45,483 nt of DNA, from assembly GCA_964569015.1 (NCBI GenBank), contig CAZMSN010000009.1, positions 1 through 45,483 of the forward strand, in the 5' to 3' direction. The notes beneath the pieces were generated by a model. That model did not search any database, was not told the DNA's origin, and saw only the letters and a program-made list of their open reading frames with translations. This document shows positions 7,669-15,468 of the stretch, piece after piece. Positions within the stretch are counted from its first letter, which is position 1. Each line of letters starts with the position of its first letter. Both the position numbers and the translations under genes were made by a program. The stretch comes from CAYQEC01 sp964569015. Its GTDB lineage: Bacteria > Actinomycetota > Acidimicrobiia > Spongiisociales > UBA5794.

Positions 7669-8943
7669 CTATGTGACCGGTTCGTGCCACAGGGCGGTCA
7701 CGCTGAGGGCGAGGGTGGTGGCGATGGCAGTCGCTGCCCCGACCGCATAGACCGGGAGCAGACCGAAGGTGTCGGCGAGAGCGCCGCCGACGACGGCTCC
7801 GATCGGAATGAGTGCCCAGGCGATGGTGCGCGATGCGGCCACCACGCGCCCGAGGATGGGCGCGGGAGCGATGCGCTGGCGCATGGTGGTGACGGCGACG
7901 TTGGTCCATCCGAGGCCGGTGACGGCCACGGCGGCGGGAATGACTGCCACGAAACTGTGCATGGCCGTCATGATGGCGAAGCCGATCCCCATGAGCCCGG
8001 TACCGGTGAGGAACATCCGCCCCAAGTGCATGCGCCTGGCGACTCGTGGCGCGAGGATCACTCCGATCGATCCCAGCCCGGCCTGAACGGCGAGGAAGAG
8101 ACCGACCTCGGCCTGATCGAGAAAGAGGAAGTCGAGGAATGGCGGAACCGTGATGCCGCCGCTGAGCCTCTCGGGGATGAAGAGGAACAGGAGAGCTTCG
8201 AGCGGGGCGAACACGAAGTTGATCACGGCGGCTCCGGCCGTTGCCCAACGAAGGTGCCTGTTCGAGAACAAGAAGACGAGGCCGCTCCGGAGTGCGGTTC
8301 CGAACCGCTCACGGCGTTCCGAGTGGGTGTGCGCTCGCACTCTCACCACGGTGAGGAATGCTGCCGAGATGAGAAACGTGGCGGCATCGAAACCGAAGGC
8401 GACGGCGAAGCCGCCGAATTGGCTCACGAGCAGGCCCCCGGCGGCAGGGCCGAGTGACCAGGCAACGGTGCCGGCAAATGAGAGGCGCGAGTTCACCTCG
8501 ACAAGCTGATCGGGCCCTACGACGTAGGGCAGGATCGCTTGCAGGCCGCTGTCGAAGAACGTGGCCATCGACCCAACCAGAAAGGCGGTGAGGAACACGA
8601 TCCAAGTGGAGATGGCGCCCGCCGCAGCCCCGAGAGCGAGTAGACCGAAGGTGGCGGCTCTGATGAGGTCGGCGGCGATGAGGACCCGCTTGATGCGGAC
8701 TCGATCGAGCACGACGCCCGCGGTGACACCGAATAGCAGGGCGGGCAGGGACTCGGCGGCCGAGGTGAGGCCGAGATCGACACCTCTGCCCGTCAGCTCG
8801 ACGACGAAGAGCGGCAGCGAGATGTAGGCGATGTAGTCGCCGAACTGGGAGATCGCCTGGCCGATGACGATGGGACGGGCGTTGTGTTGGCCGACGGTGG
8901 TCGCTTCCATGTCTTCCAGATTCGGGTGCGCGATCGGCGGCAT
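7669..8943 (-). CDS. MFS transporter (EntS/MFS_3-like exporter)
   Basis: This 424-residue protein has about twelve hydrophobic segments. Its loop after helix 2 contains GVVLDRVRIKRVL, a version of the MFS motif A. Early residues GQAISQFGDYIAYISLPLF and the long cytoplasmic centre, with RVRAHTHSERRERFG, are typical of the EntS-like group of drug or siderophore exporters. The start at 8943 is supported by TACCAT 6 bases upstream, as in a leaderless promoter. An internal Met at 8910 is possible. It is a single-gene unit on the minus strand, divergent from the small membrane-protein cluster. The substrate is unknown. Confidence 0.88.
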   Translation of the reverse strand: MPPIAHPNLEDMEATTVGQHNARPIVIGQAISQFGDYIAYISLPLFVVELTGRGVDLGLTSAAESLPALLFGVTAGVVLDRVRIKRVLIAADLIRAATFGLLALGAAAGAISTWIVFLTAFLVGSMATFFDSGLQAILPYVVGPDQLVEVNSRLSFAGTVAWSLGPAAGGLLVSQFGGFAVAFGFDAATFLISAAFLTVVRVRAHTHSERRERFGTALRSGLVFLFSNRHLRWATAGAAVINFVFAPLEALLFLFIPERLSGGITVPPFLDFLFLDQAEVGLFLAVQAGLGSIGVILAPRVARRMHLGRMFLTGTGLMGIGFAIMTAMHSFVAVIPAAVAVTGLGWTNVAVTTMRQRIAPAPILGRVVAASRTIAWALIPIGAVVGGALADTFGLLPVYAVGAATAIATTLALSVTALWHEPVT

Positions 8944-8949
8944 CGCCGT

Positions 8950-8955
8950 ATGGTA
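8950..8955 (-). promoter_or_regulatory. Putative -10 element of the MFS gene (leaderless)
   Basis: TACCAT on the minus strand ends 6 bases before the ATG at 8943, placing the expected transcription start at or near the start codon. I see no convincing -35. The same hexamer recurs 7 bases before ispH. Confidence 0.45.
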
Positions 8956-9016
8956 CAGATTGGGTCAGGCCGGCGAGTTATGTGGCCGTCGGAATTCAGG
9001 TAGCCTTCGGGGAAAC

Positions 9017-9030
9017 GCCGTCGCGACGGC
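9017..9030. promoter_or_regulatory. Perfect 14-bp palindrome upstream of the Holin-X-like gene
   Basis: GCCGTCGCGACGGC is fully self-complementary and ends 27 bases before the ATG at 9058. It could be an operator for the small membrane-protein operon or a leader hairpin. No regulator is encoded next to it. Confidence 0.4.
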
Positions 9031-9057
9031 AACGCGAGGATTCAGAAGGGAGCGAGG

Positions 9058-9369
9058 ATGGCAGGACCGACCGAACTGCCGGGGCTCGTCAGGGAATTCG
9101 TCGACATGTCGAAGGAGTACCTCCGGCAGGAGACTCTCGAGCCTGCCAAGCGCCTCGGTCGCTACGCGGGTTTCTCTCTGGGCGGCGCGGTCGCCATCGC
9201 CATCGGGCTCCTGTTGCTCAGCGTGGCCATGGTGCGCGGCATGGTGCGCCTGCTTCCCGAGGGCCCGAACTGGGCCGCGCTCGGTTATCTGTTGTCGGCG
9301 GCCGTGCTCGCCGGGATCATCGGAATCATCATTGGGCTCGCCGGCCGCGGCGAGTCGCAGAAGGGTTGA
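9058..9369 (+). CDS. Holin-X superfamily (DUF1469-like) small membrane protein
   Basis: This 103-residue protein has a soluble helical N-terminus (about 1-35), a transmembrane segment at about 38-62, a short loop, and a second hydrophobic segment at about 74-96 ending in GLAGRGESQKG. The layout matches actinobacterial Holin-X (PF07332/DUF1469) proteins. Despite the name these are chromosomal and not known lysis genes. The start is preceded by GGGAGCGAGG. It heads a run of four small genes before trmI, with only 4 bases to the next. Confidence 0.7.
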   Translation: MAGPTELPGLVREFVDMSKEYLRQETLEPAKRLGRYAGFSLGGAVAIAIGLLLLSVAMVRGMVRLLPEGPNWAALGYLLSAAVLAGIIGIIIGLAGRGESQKG

Positions 9370-9373
9370 GACA

Positions 9374-9571
9374 GTGGCGATCCAACGAAGCGACCTCGAG
9401 GCGAAACTCCGTGAGATCGAAGAGATCGTAGAGGAGACCAAGGCTCACACGAAGACGACCGGGACCGTGGCCGCGATCGGGGTCGTCGTCTTGGTTGCCG
9501 TGATCTTCCTGCTGGGACGAAGGCGCGGCAAGAACCGCGGCAAGGCTCGCGTCGAGATCTACCGGCTCTAG
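9374..9571 (+). CDS. Small membrane protein with N-terminal helix, 65 residues
   Basis: The GTG at 9374 follows the previous stop by 4 bases. The first 28 residues are charged and helical (DLEAKLREIEEIVEETK). One transmembrane segment follows at about 31-47, then a very basic tail (GRRRGKNRGKARVEI). This resembles the DUF3618-like small proteins that often accompany Holin-X family genes in actinobacteria, but I cannot confirm that family. Position, compact spacing and composition support a real gene. Confidence 0.65.
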   Translation: MAIQRSDLEAKLREIEEIVEETKAHTKTTGTVAAIGVVVLVAVIFLLGRRRGKNRGKARVEIYRL

Positions 9572-9576
9572 GACCA

Positions 9577-9825
9577 ATGGTGCAACGTCTTCTGTCGCTC
9601 GCGATTCGGCAGCTCTTCGGCGGTGCCCGTCGTGGTCAGCCGATCGTGACCGGCTTGGCGGCGGCTGCGACCCTGTTTGGCCTGTCACGCCGCTATCGGC
9701 GCCGGAGAAAACTGATCTACGGCCGCAGGTTGAAGGAAGGCGAGACGATCCAGCTTCGCATGCTGCGGGGGACTGCGGTGGTGGAGGACACGAACGGCTC
9801 CGGTGTCCCGGTCCCGAGTGAATGA
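9577..9825 (+). CDS. Small basic protein of unknown function, 82 residues
   Basis: It starts 5 bases after the preceding stop. The first half has a weakly hydrophobic stretch (about 20-37, with VTGLAAAATLFGLS), then the strongly basic RRYRRRRKL. The second half is more polar, ending in VPVPSE. I do not recognise a family. It probably associates with the membrane, like its neighbours. Its stop overlaps the ribosome binding site of the next small gene. Confidence 0.6.
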   Translation: MVQRLLSLAIRQLFGGARRGQPIVTGLAAAATLFGLSRRYRRRRKLIYGRRLKEGETIQLRMLRGTAVVEDTNGSGVPVPSE

Positions 9826-9836
9826 GGTGATGACGG

Positions 9837-9938
9837 GTGTTCCGCAATCGCGAGCGAATGCTGAAGATCGTGGTGTGGGTGGTCGTGTTCGCGATGGTGA
9901 TCGCCATTCTCTCGGCGATCGTTCCCGCCTTCACGTGA
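9837..9938 (+). CDS. Tiny single-span membrane protein, 33 residues
   Basis: The GTG at 9837 follows AGGTGAT (9825-9831) by 5 bases. After a basic N-terminus (FRNRERMLK) nearly all remaining residues are hydrophobic, forming one membrane helix (about residues 9-30) and ending PAFT. An internal ATG at 9858 is a weaker alternative. Its stop lies 18 bases before trmI. The clear ribosome binding site and tight packing favour a real gene; the function is unknown. Confidence 0.6.
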   Translation: MFRNRERMLKIVVWVVVFAMVIAILSAIVPAFT

Positions 9939-9956
9939 CCCGAAGCGGGAGCGGCG

Positions 9957-10790
9957 ATGGCTGAGTTCCGGCCGGGCGATGCCTGCTTGCTCTTTGATGC
10001 GAAAGGCCGCCGCTACCTGATCGAACTCGAGGCAGGGGCCGAGTTCCAGTACCACCAGGGTGTGCTCGGGCACGATGAGATCATTGGTGCTGAAGACGGC
10101 TCGGCGGTGAGGTCATCGATGGGGAATGCCCTGACTGCCCTGCGGCCCCGGATGGCCGACTACGCCCTGAAGATGGGTCGGCGCGCCGCCGTCGTGTACC
10201 CCAAGGATTCTGGTGCGATCATCACATGGGCCGACGTTGGGCCCGGGATGACGGTCCTCGAGGCAGGAACGGGATCGGGGGCTCTGACCATGGTGTTGGC
10301 GCGAGCCGTCGGCCGTGAGGGCCGAGTCGTGAGCTACGAGCTGCGTGAGGATCATGCGGCAGTGGCGCGCAAACGGATCATCGGGTTCTTCGGGGAGATC
10401 CCACGCCAGCTCGAGCTGCACATCGGCGAGGTCGAAGAGGCCATTGCGGAGGTGCGTCCCGATCGGCTGATCCTCGACCTGCCCGAGCCGTGGCACTCGG
10501 TAGCGCCCGCGATCGATCACCTGGGGCCGGGCGGCGTGTTCTGCTGCTATCTCCCGACGGTGCCCCAGGTCCAGGAGGTGCGCCGGGTGCTCGATGGCAG
10601 TGGCGCCTTCATCGACGTCATGACGTTCGAGATACTCATGAGGGAATGGGCTGTGGAGGGACGCTCGGTACGACCGAGCCACCGCATGGTGGGGCACACC
10701 GGATTTGTGACCGTGGCCCGCAAGATCTGCCCGAAGGCCGTCGCCGATTCCAGCTCAGAGCACGAACGAGGAGACCGGGATGAAGCCTGA
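9957..10790 (+). CDS. trmI: tRNA (adenine-58-N1)-methyltransferase TrmI
   Basis: The 277-residue protein has the small N-terminal beta domain of TrmI (about 1-65) and a class I SAM-dependent methyltransferase domain. SAM motif I is VLEAGTGSG. The catalytic-region motif LDLPEPWHS and the C-terminal VGHTGFVTVARK are typical of bacterial and archaeal TrmI. The enzyme, usually a tetramer, makes m1A58 in the T loop of tRNAs. ATG 9957 has GGGAG (9947-9951) upstream. In M. tuberculosis the homologue (Rv2118c) also lies close to the proteasome ATPase gene, and here mpa follows after a minus-strand ferredoxin. Confidence 0.93.
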   Translation: MAEFRPGDACLLFDAKGRRYLIELEAGAEFQYHQGVLGHDEIIGAEDGSAVRSSMGNALTALRPRMADYALKMGRRAAVVYPKDSGAIITWADVGPGMTVLEAGTGSGALTMVLARAVGREGRVVSYELREDHAAVARKRIIGFFGEIPRQLELHIGEVEEAIAEVRPDRLILDLPEPWHSVAPAIDHLGPGGVFCCYLPTVPQVQEVRRVLDGSGAFIDVMTFEILMREWAVEGRSVRPSHRMVGHTGFVTVARKICPKAVADSSSEHERGDRDEA

Positions 10791-10813
10791 GAGCGTTGCC
10801 CGGGAATGCCGCG

Positions 10814-11059
10814 TCACGGCTCGATGAAGATGCACTCGCCGGGGCATTCTTCGGCCGCCTCCACGACGAGATCGACCTGGCTGTCGGGGATCACCGCGAC
10901 GCCCTCGGCTCCCTGGGGATTGCCCTCCGACTGGGCGAAGGTCTTGTCACCCTCGCGCACATAGGCGAGGCCGTCGTCGAGCAACACGAAAACATCAGGT
11001 GCGATCTCCTCGCACAAGCCGTCTCCCGTGCAGAGATCCTGGTCGATCCAGACCTTCAT
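10814..11059 (-). CDS. Small 3Fe-4S/4Fe-4S-type ferredoxin
   Basis: The 81-residue acidic protein has cluster motif C10-TGD-GL-C16 and a distal C72-P73, with an extra C76. The second position of the usual CxxCxxC is Asp13. Ferredoxins of this group bind a 3Fe-4S cluster, or a 4Fe-4S cluster with Asp as ligand as in Pyrococcus furiosus ferredoxin. Several, in streptomycetes and mycobacteria, feed electrons to cytochrome P450s, but no P450 is nearby. The start at 11059 has GGAG upstream on the minus strand. The gene converges on trmI and diverges from mpa. The shared 195-base divergent region (11060-11254) contains a short inverted repeat, 11108-11112/11119-11123. Confidence 0.85.
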   Translation of the reverse strand: MKVWIDQDLCTGDGLCEEIAPDVFVLLDDGLAYVREGDKTFAQSEGNPQGAEGVAVIPDSQVDLVVEAAEECPGECIFIEP

Positions 11060-11254
11060 GATGCTCCTTTCCAAGCGTCTTCCACGCGTTGTCTCGCCGA
11101 GCAAGTGTACCGGCGGCGGTACGGTCTGCTGTCGCATTCGGGCTGTTCCTCGATGGGGTGTATGAATCCGGTCACGGCCTACACTTGGCGTCTTGCGGGT
11201 AACTGAAGGACAGCCGAAGTCACGCCGATGAGAACGGCAGGGAGGTGATGACAG

Positions 11255-12976
11255 GTGGAACACGCCGGAGGCGCAGGCAATGAGCTGCGAGCGACGGTCA
11301 GGATGCTCGAAGAAGAGGTGGCAGTGCTCCGCCGACGGCTCCAGGACGCCCCACGCCGGGTCCGGTTGCTCGAAGAGCGCCTCCTCGAGGCCAAGGGCCG
11401 CCTGTCGCAGGCCGCCTCGCAGAATCAGAAGCTGGCGGCCGTCCTAGAGGAGACGAGAGAGCAGCTCGCCCTCCTACGCGAGGAGGTCGAGCGTCTCAGC
11501 GCTCCGCCCAATCCTTTCGGGGTGTTGCTGCAGGTCAATGAGGACGGAACGGCCGATGTCTTTTCCGCGGGTCGGAAGCTGCGCGTCAACGTCGAGCCGA
11601 ATCTGGAGATCAAGGCGCTCGAGACGGGGCAGGAGGTGCTGCTGAACGAGTCGTACAACGTGGTCGACGTGCGTTCCTTCGATCCCGCGGGCGAGGTCGT
11701 CACGATCAAGGACGTTCTCCCGGACGAGCGCCTGCTCGTGCTGGGCCGCGCCGATGAGGAAAGGGTGGTCGAGCTGGGGGCTCCGTTGCGCGGCGAGCTG
11801 GTTCGCGCCGGCGACCACGTGCGGATCGAGCCCAAGACCGGGCTCGTGCTCGAGAAGATCATGCGCCCCGAGGTCGAGGAGCTGGTACTCGAAGAAGTGC
11901 CGGACATCACCTACGCCGACATCGGAGGGCTCGACGAGCAGATCGAGATGATCCGTGACGCCGTCGAGCTGCCATACGTGCACAAGGAGCGCTTTGCCAA
12001 CTACGAGCTCGCCCCTCCCAAAGGCGTCCTGCTCTACGGCCCTCCCGGTTGCGGGAAGACGCTGATTGCCAAGGCGGTGGCCAACAGCCTGGCAAAGGCG
12101 GTCGCCGCCAAAGAGGGCAACGATGATGTCCGGTCGTACTTCCTGAATATCAAGGGCCCCGAGCTCCTCAACAAGTATGTCGGGGAGACCGAACGCCAGA
12201 TCAGGCTGATCTTCCAACGGGCCAAGGAGAAGTCAGACGAGGGCGTGCCGGTCATCGTGTTCTTCGACGAGATGGACTCGCTGTTCCGTACGCGCGGCAC
12301 CGGCGTGTCGTCCGATGTGGAATCGACCATCGTTCCCCAGCTCCTGTCCGAACTCGACGGCGTCGAGTCGCTGAAGAACGTGATCGTGATCGGCGCTTCA
12401 AACCGCGAGGATCTGATCGACCCCGCCATCCTGCGGCCGGGCCGGCTGGACGTGAAAGTGAAAGTGGAGCGTCCCGGCGAAGCCGCAGCCAGGCAGATTT
12501 TCCGCATCTACCTCTCCGAGCACCTCCCGTATGCTGCCGAGGAAGTGGAATCGCACGCCGGCGACCGTTCCGCGATGGTCGAGATGCTGATCGACGATGT
12601 GGTGGACAAGATGTACGCCACATCGGATGAGAACCGGTTCCTGGAGGTCACCTATGCCGATGGGGACCGCGAGGTGCTGCACTTCAAAGACTTCTCGAGC
12701 GGGGCGATGATCGAGAACATCGTGCGGCGGGCCAAGAAGTACGCCATCAAGCGCGAGATCGCCGGCGGCGACTCGGGTCTGGGCCGTGACGACCTGCTGC
12801 AGGCGATCACGCAGGAGTTCAAGGAGCACGAGGACCTTCCCAATACGACTAACCCTGACGACTGGGCCCGCATCTCGGGCAGGAAGGGCGAGCGCATCGT
12901 GTACGTTCGGACGCTCATCGAGGGCGATGGCGAAGGTCGCAGCATCGAAGCTGTTACACCGGGTCAGTACTTGTGA
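11255..12976 (+). CDS. mpa: Proteasome-associated ATPase Mpa/ARC
   Basis: This 573-residue AAA ATPase unfolds pupylated proteins and feeds them to the 20S proteasome. Residues about 5-75 form the coiled coil that binds Pup, and about 80-215 form the tandem OB folds. The AAA module has Walker A GPPGCGKT (262-269) and Walker B FFDEMD (Asp338, Glu339). The extreme C-terminus is GQYL, the conserved tail with penultimate Tyr that docks into and opens the proteasome gate. GTG 11255 is preceded by GGAGGTGAT (11241-11249) at a 5-base spacing. Dop follows after 17 bases. All expected parts are present. Confidence 0.97.
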   Translation: MEHAGGAGNELRATVRMLEEEVAVLRRRLQDAPRRVRLLEERLLEAKGRLSQAASQNQKLAAVLEETREQLALLREEVERLSAPPNPFGVLLQVNEDGTADVFSAGRKLRVNVEPNLEIKALETGQEVLLNESYNVVDVRSFDPAGEVVTIKDVLPDERLLVLGRADEERVVELGAPLRGELVRAGDHVRIEPKTGLVLEKIMRPEVEELVLEEVPDITYADIGGLDEQIEMIRDAVELPYVHKERFANYELAPPKGVLLYGPPGCGKTLIAKAVANSLAKAVAAKEGNDDVRSYFLNIKGPELLNKYVGETERQIRLIFQRAKEKSDEGVPVIVFFDEMDSLFRTRGTGVSSDVESTIVPQLLSELDGVESLKNVIVIGASNREDLIDPAILRPGRLDVKVKVERPGEAAARQIFRIYLSEHLPYAAEEVESHAGDRSAMVEMLIDDVVDKMYATSDENRFLEVTYADGDREVLHFKDFSSGAMIENIVRRAKKYAIKREIAGGDSGLGRDDLLQAITQEFKEHEDLPNTTNPDDWARISGRKGERIVYVRTLIEGDGEGRSIEAVTPGQYL

Positions 12977-12993
12977 GACACGGGCAGTAGCGC

Positions 12994-14478
12994 GTGGCGT
13001 TGCACAAGGTTCTCGGCACCGAGACCGAGTTCGGGATCACGATCCAGCGTCAGGCTGACTTCAATCCGGTGTTGGCTTCCAGCACGGTGGTGAACTCGTA
13101 CGCCGGCGAGCGGGCGCGTATCCGTTGGTCGTTCGATGAAGAATCGCCTGGCCGCGACGCGCGCGGCTTCAGCTTTGCGGACGCCTCCCCGGTCGAACTC
13201 GAGACCGGCTTGGTCAACGTGGTGCTCGCCAACGGGGCGCGGCTCTACGTGGACCACGCCCACCCCGAGTACTCCACGCCCGAGTGTTACGACCCGCTCG
13301 AGGCGGCGCTGTACGACAAGGCCGGTGAGATCGTCATGGCGCGCGCGGTTGCCGCCGCCCATCGGGTGATGCCCGAAGGCGAGCGCATGTTGATCTACAA
13401 GAACAACAGCGACGGCAAGGGGAACTCCTACGGGGCACATGAGAACTACCTCATGGCCCGCACGATTCCGTTCGGAGAGATCGTCCGCCATATGGTCGGG
13501 TTCCTCGTGACGAGGCAAGTGTTCACCGGCGCTGGGAAGGTGGGAGCGGAGAACGGGCGTCCGGACGTCGCATTCCAGATATCCCAGAGAGCCGATTTCT
13601 TCGAGGAGGAAGTCGGGCTCGAAACGACGCTCAAGCGACCCATCGTCAACACCAGGGATGAGCCCCATGCCGACCCGACGAAGTACCGAAGACTCCATGT
13701 GATCATCGGAGACGCCAATCTCTCCGAGGTCCAGACGTTCCTCAAGCTGGGCGCCACCGCCTTGGTGCTCGATGCGCTGGAGGACGGGGCGCTCCCGGAG
13801 TCGCTGTCGCTTGCGAAAGCGATAGAGGCCACGTGGAAGATCAGCCACGACCCGACTCTCACGGAGACCGTGAGGCTCGAGGACGGGCGTCGCATCACCG
13901 CGCTCGAGGCACAGTGGCAGTACTTCGAATGGGCGAGAAAACACGCCAACAACAGTGATCTCGGCGACGTCTATGCCAGGGTCCTGGCCGTGTGGGAGGA
14001 AATCCTGACGGATCTCGAAGCGGATCCGATGCTGACGGCCGATCGGCTGGACTGGGTGGCGAAGCACCGAGTGTTGCAGGCATACCGCGACCGTGATGGG
14101 CTTTCTAGCGACGATCTGAAGCTGCGCCTGCTTGACCTCCAGTACCACGATGTGGATCCGGCAAGAGGGCTCTACCACCGTCTGGTGGCGCGCGGGGACA
14201 TGCAGCGCCTCTTCGACGACGCGGAGATCGCCAAGGCGGTCTCGGAGCCTCCCGAACGCACCCGTGCCTACTTTCGCGGGCAGTGTGTCTCGCGCTTCGG
14301 AGACGCGCTGGCAGCGGCCAATTGGGACTCCCTGGTGTTCGACACGGGTGAGGCGGTGCTGAAGCGAGTGCCTATGATGGAGCCGCTCCGTGGCGGCAAG
14401 GATCGGGTAGGGCCGCTGTTGGAACGAGCAAATTCGCCGGCGGAGTTGTTGCGGGTACTTGGAGGCGAGAATGGCTGA
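12994..14478 (+). CDS. dop: Pup deamidase/depupylase Dop
   Basis: The 494-residue protein belongs to the carboxylate-amine ligase fold shared with PafA. The N-terminal GTETEFGI and the motif RLYVDHAHPEYSTPEC (Asp87 in YVD) form the ATP/Mg active site. Residues about 40-75 carry the extra Dop loop that PafA lacks, which separates Dop from PafA. Dop removes Pup from proteins and, in species whose Pup ends in Gln, deamidates it. Here Pup already ends in Glu, so only depupylation is needed. The gene overlaps pup by 8 bases. Confidence 0.96.
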   Translation: MALHKVLGTETEFGITIQRQADFNPVLASSTVVNSYAGERARIRWSFDEESPGRDARGFSFADASPVELETGLVNVVLANGARLYVDHAHPEYSTPECYDPLEAALYDKAGEIVMARAVAAAHRVMPEGERMLIYKNNSDGKGNSYGAHENYLMARTIPFGEIVRHMVGFLVTRQVFTGAGKVGAENGRPDVAFQISQRADFFEEEVGLETTLKRPIVNTRDEPHADPTKYRRLHVIIGDANLSEVQTFLKLGATALVLDALEDGALPESLSLAKAIEATWKISHDPTLTETVRLEDGRRITALEAQWQYFEWARKHANNSDLGDVYARVLAVWEEILTDLEADPMLTADRLDWVAKHRVLQAYRDRDGLSSDDLKLRLLDLQYHDVDPARGLYHRLVARGDMQRLFDDAEIAKAVSEPPERTRAYFRGQCVSRFGDALAAANWDSLVFDTGEAVLKRVPMMEPLRGGKDRVGPLLERANSPAELLRVLGGENG

Positions 14479-14665
14479 GCAAGAGCGGAAGCGGGCGAGG
14501 GCGCACGAGGTCGACGAGACCGAGACCGAAGGCGATCCGTTGCCGGAGGGTCGGGGCGAGGAGATCGGCGAGCGTATCGACGATCTGCTGGACGAGATCG
14601 ACTCAGTGCTCGAAGAGAACGCTGAGGAATTCGTGAGGAACTACGTCCAGAAGGGCGGGGAGTGA
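14471..14665 (+). CDS. pup: Prokaryotic ubiquitin-like protein Pup
   Basis: Pup has 64 residues, the same length as in M. tuberculosis. The start is ATG 14471, with GGAGG at 14461-14465. A disordered charged N-terminus is followed by the Mpa-binding helix region (DDLLDEIDSVLEENAEEFV) and the C-terminal YVQKGGE. The C-terminal Glu is the residue whose side-chain carboxylate PafA joins to target lysines. Because it is encoded as Glu and not Gln, no deamidation step is required. The stop overlaps the GTG of prcB (GTGA). Confidence 0.96.
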   Translation: MAEQERKRARAHEVDETETEGDPLPEGRGEEIGERIDDLLDEIDSVLEENAEEFVRNYVQKGGE

Positions 14666-15468
14666 GCAACGAGGGCCAGTTGAGCGGCTCCGACGCGCTT
14701 CCCCTGGAAGCGGGCCTCCCCGAGGCCAGCTTCATGTCTCTCCTCGAATCACGCGGCCTGGCGCCACGATGGACGACGGGGGGCCCACTCGACGCTATCG
14801 ATGTGCCGGATGGCACGACCGTGCTCGCTCTTCGCTACGCCGACGGGGTGGTCATGGCCGGCGACCGCCGGGCGACGGCCGGGAACGTCATTGCTCACAA
14901 GCGTGTCCAGAAGGTCTTTGCCGCCGACGACTACTCGGCAGTCGCGATTTCGGGAACTGCCGGGATGGCGATCGAGCTGATCAAACTCTTCCAGACCGAG
15001 CTGGAGCACTACGAGAAGATCGAGGGCACTCGTCTCAGCCTGGAGGGAAAGGCCAACTTCCTGGCGCGGATGGTGCGCGGCCACCTGCCTCTGGCGTTCC
15101 AGGGTCTCGCGGTCGTGCCGCTCTTCTGCGGCTACGACGAGCAAGAAGGGACCGGGCGCCTCTATTCCTTCGACGTGGTGGGGGGCCGGTACGAGGAGCA
15201 GGACTACGCGGCGACGGGCTCGGGTGGCTCCGAGGCCAAGTCCTTCCTCAAGGCATCGTTCAGCGAGGGTCTCGAGGAGGCTGACGCGCTCCGGCTCGGC
15301 ATCGAGGCGTTGGTGGCTGCCGCCGAGGAAGACGCGGCCACGGGCGGACCCGACCTGCGGAGGGGCATTTACCCCAACGTCGTCACCGTCACTGAGGCGG
15401 GCTATGGGGTCGTCGAAGACGAGCGTATCGCCGAGATCGCCGCCGCCGCCGTGGAGAACCGCCCATGA
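14662..15468 (+). CDS. prcB: 20S proteasome beta subunit PrcB
   Basis: The 268-residue precursor has a 51-residue propeptide that ends at Gly51. Autocleavage would expose Thr52 as the catalytic N-terminal Thr (TTVLALRY). In mature numbering Asp17 (AGDRRAT) and Lys33 (HKRVQKVF) are in place, so the subunit should be active. The core fold continues with GTAGMA and GSGGSEAKS. It starts in a GTGA overlap with pup and its end overlaps prcA (ATGA), so the three are probably translationally coupled. Confidence 0.97.
   Translation: MSNEGQLSGSDALPLEAGLPEASFMSLLESRGLAPRWTTGGPLDAIDVPDGTTVLALRYADGVVMAGDRRATAGNVIAHKRVQKVFAADDYSAVAISGTAGMAIELIKLFQTELEHYEKIEGTRLSLEGKANFLARMVRGHLPLAFQGLAVVPLFCGYDEQEGTGRLYSFDVVGGRYEEQDYAATGSGGSEAKSFLKASFSEGLEEADALRLGIEALVAAAEEDAATGGPDLRRGIYPNVVTVTEAGYGVVEDERIAEIAAAAVENRP

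Noticed and set aside
7582..8457. Plus-strand frame opposite the MFS gene, 291 residues
   Set aside because: Gly/Glu/His-rich shadow of membrane-protein codons. The minus-strand frame has clear MFS features.
9058..9369. Holin-X-like protein as a phage lysis gene
   Set aside because: No endolysin or phage genes are nearby. The family is chromosomal in actinobacteria.
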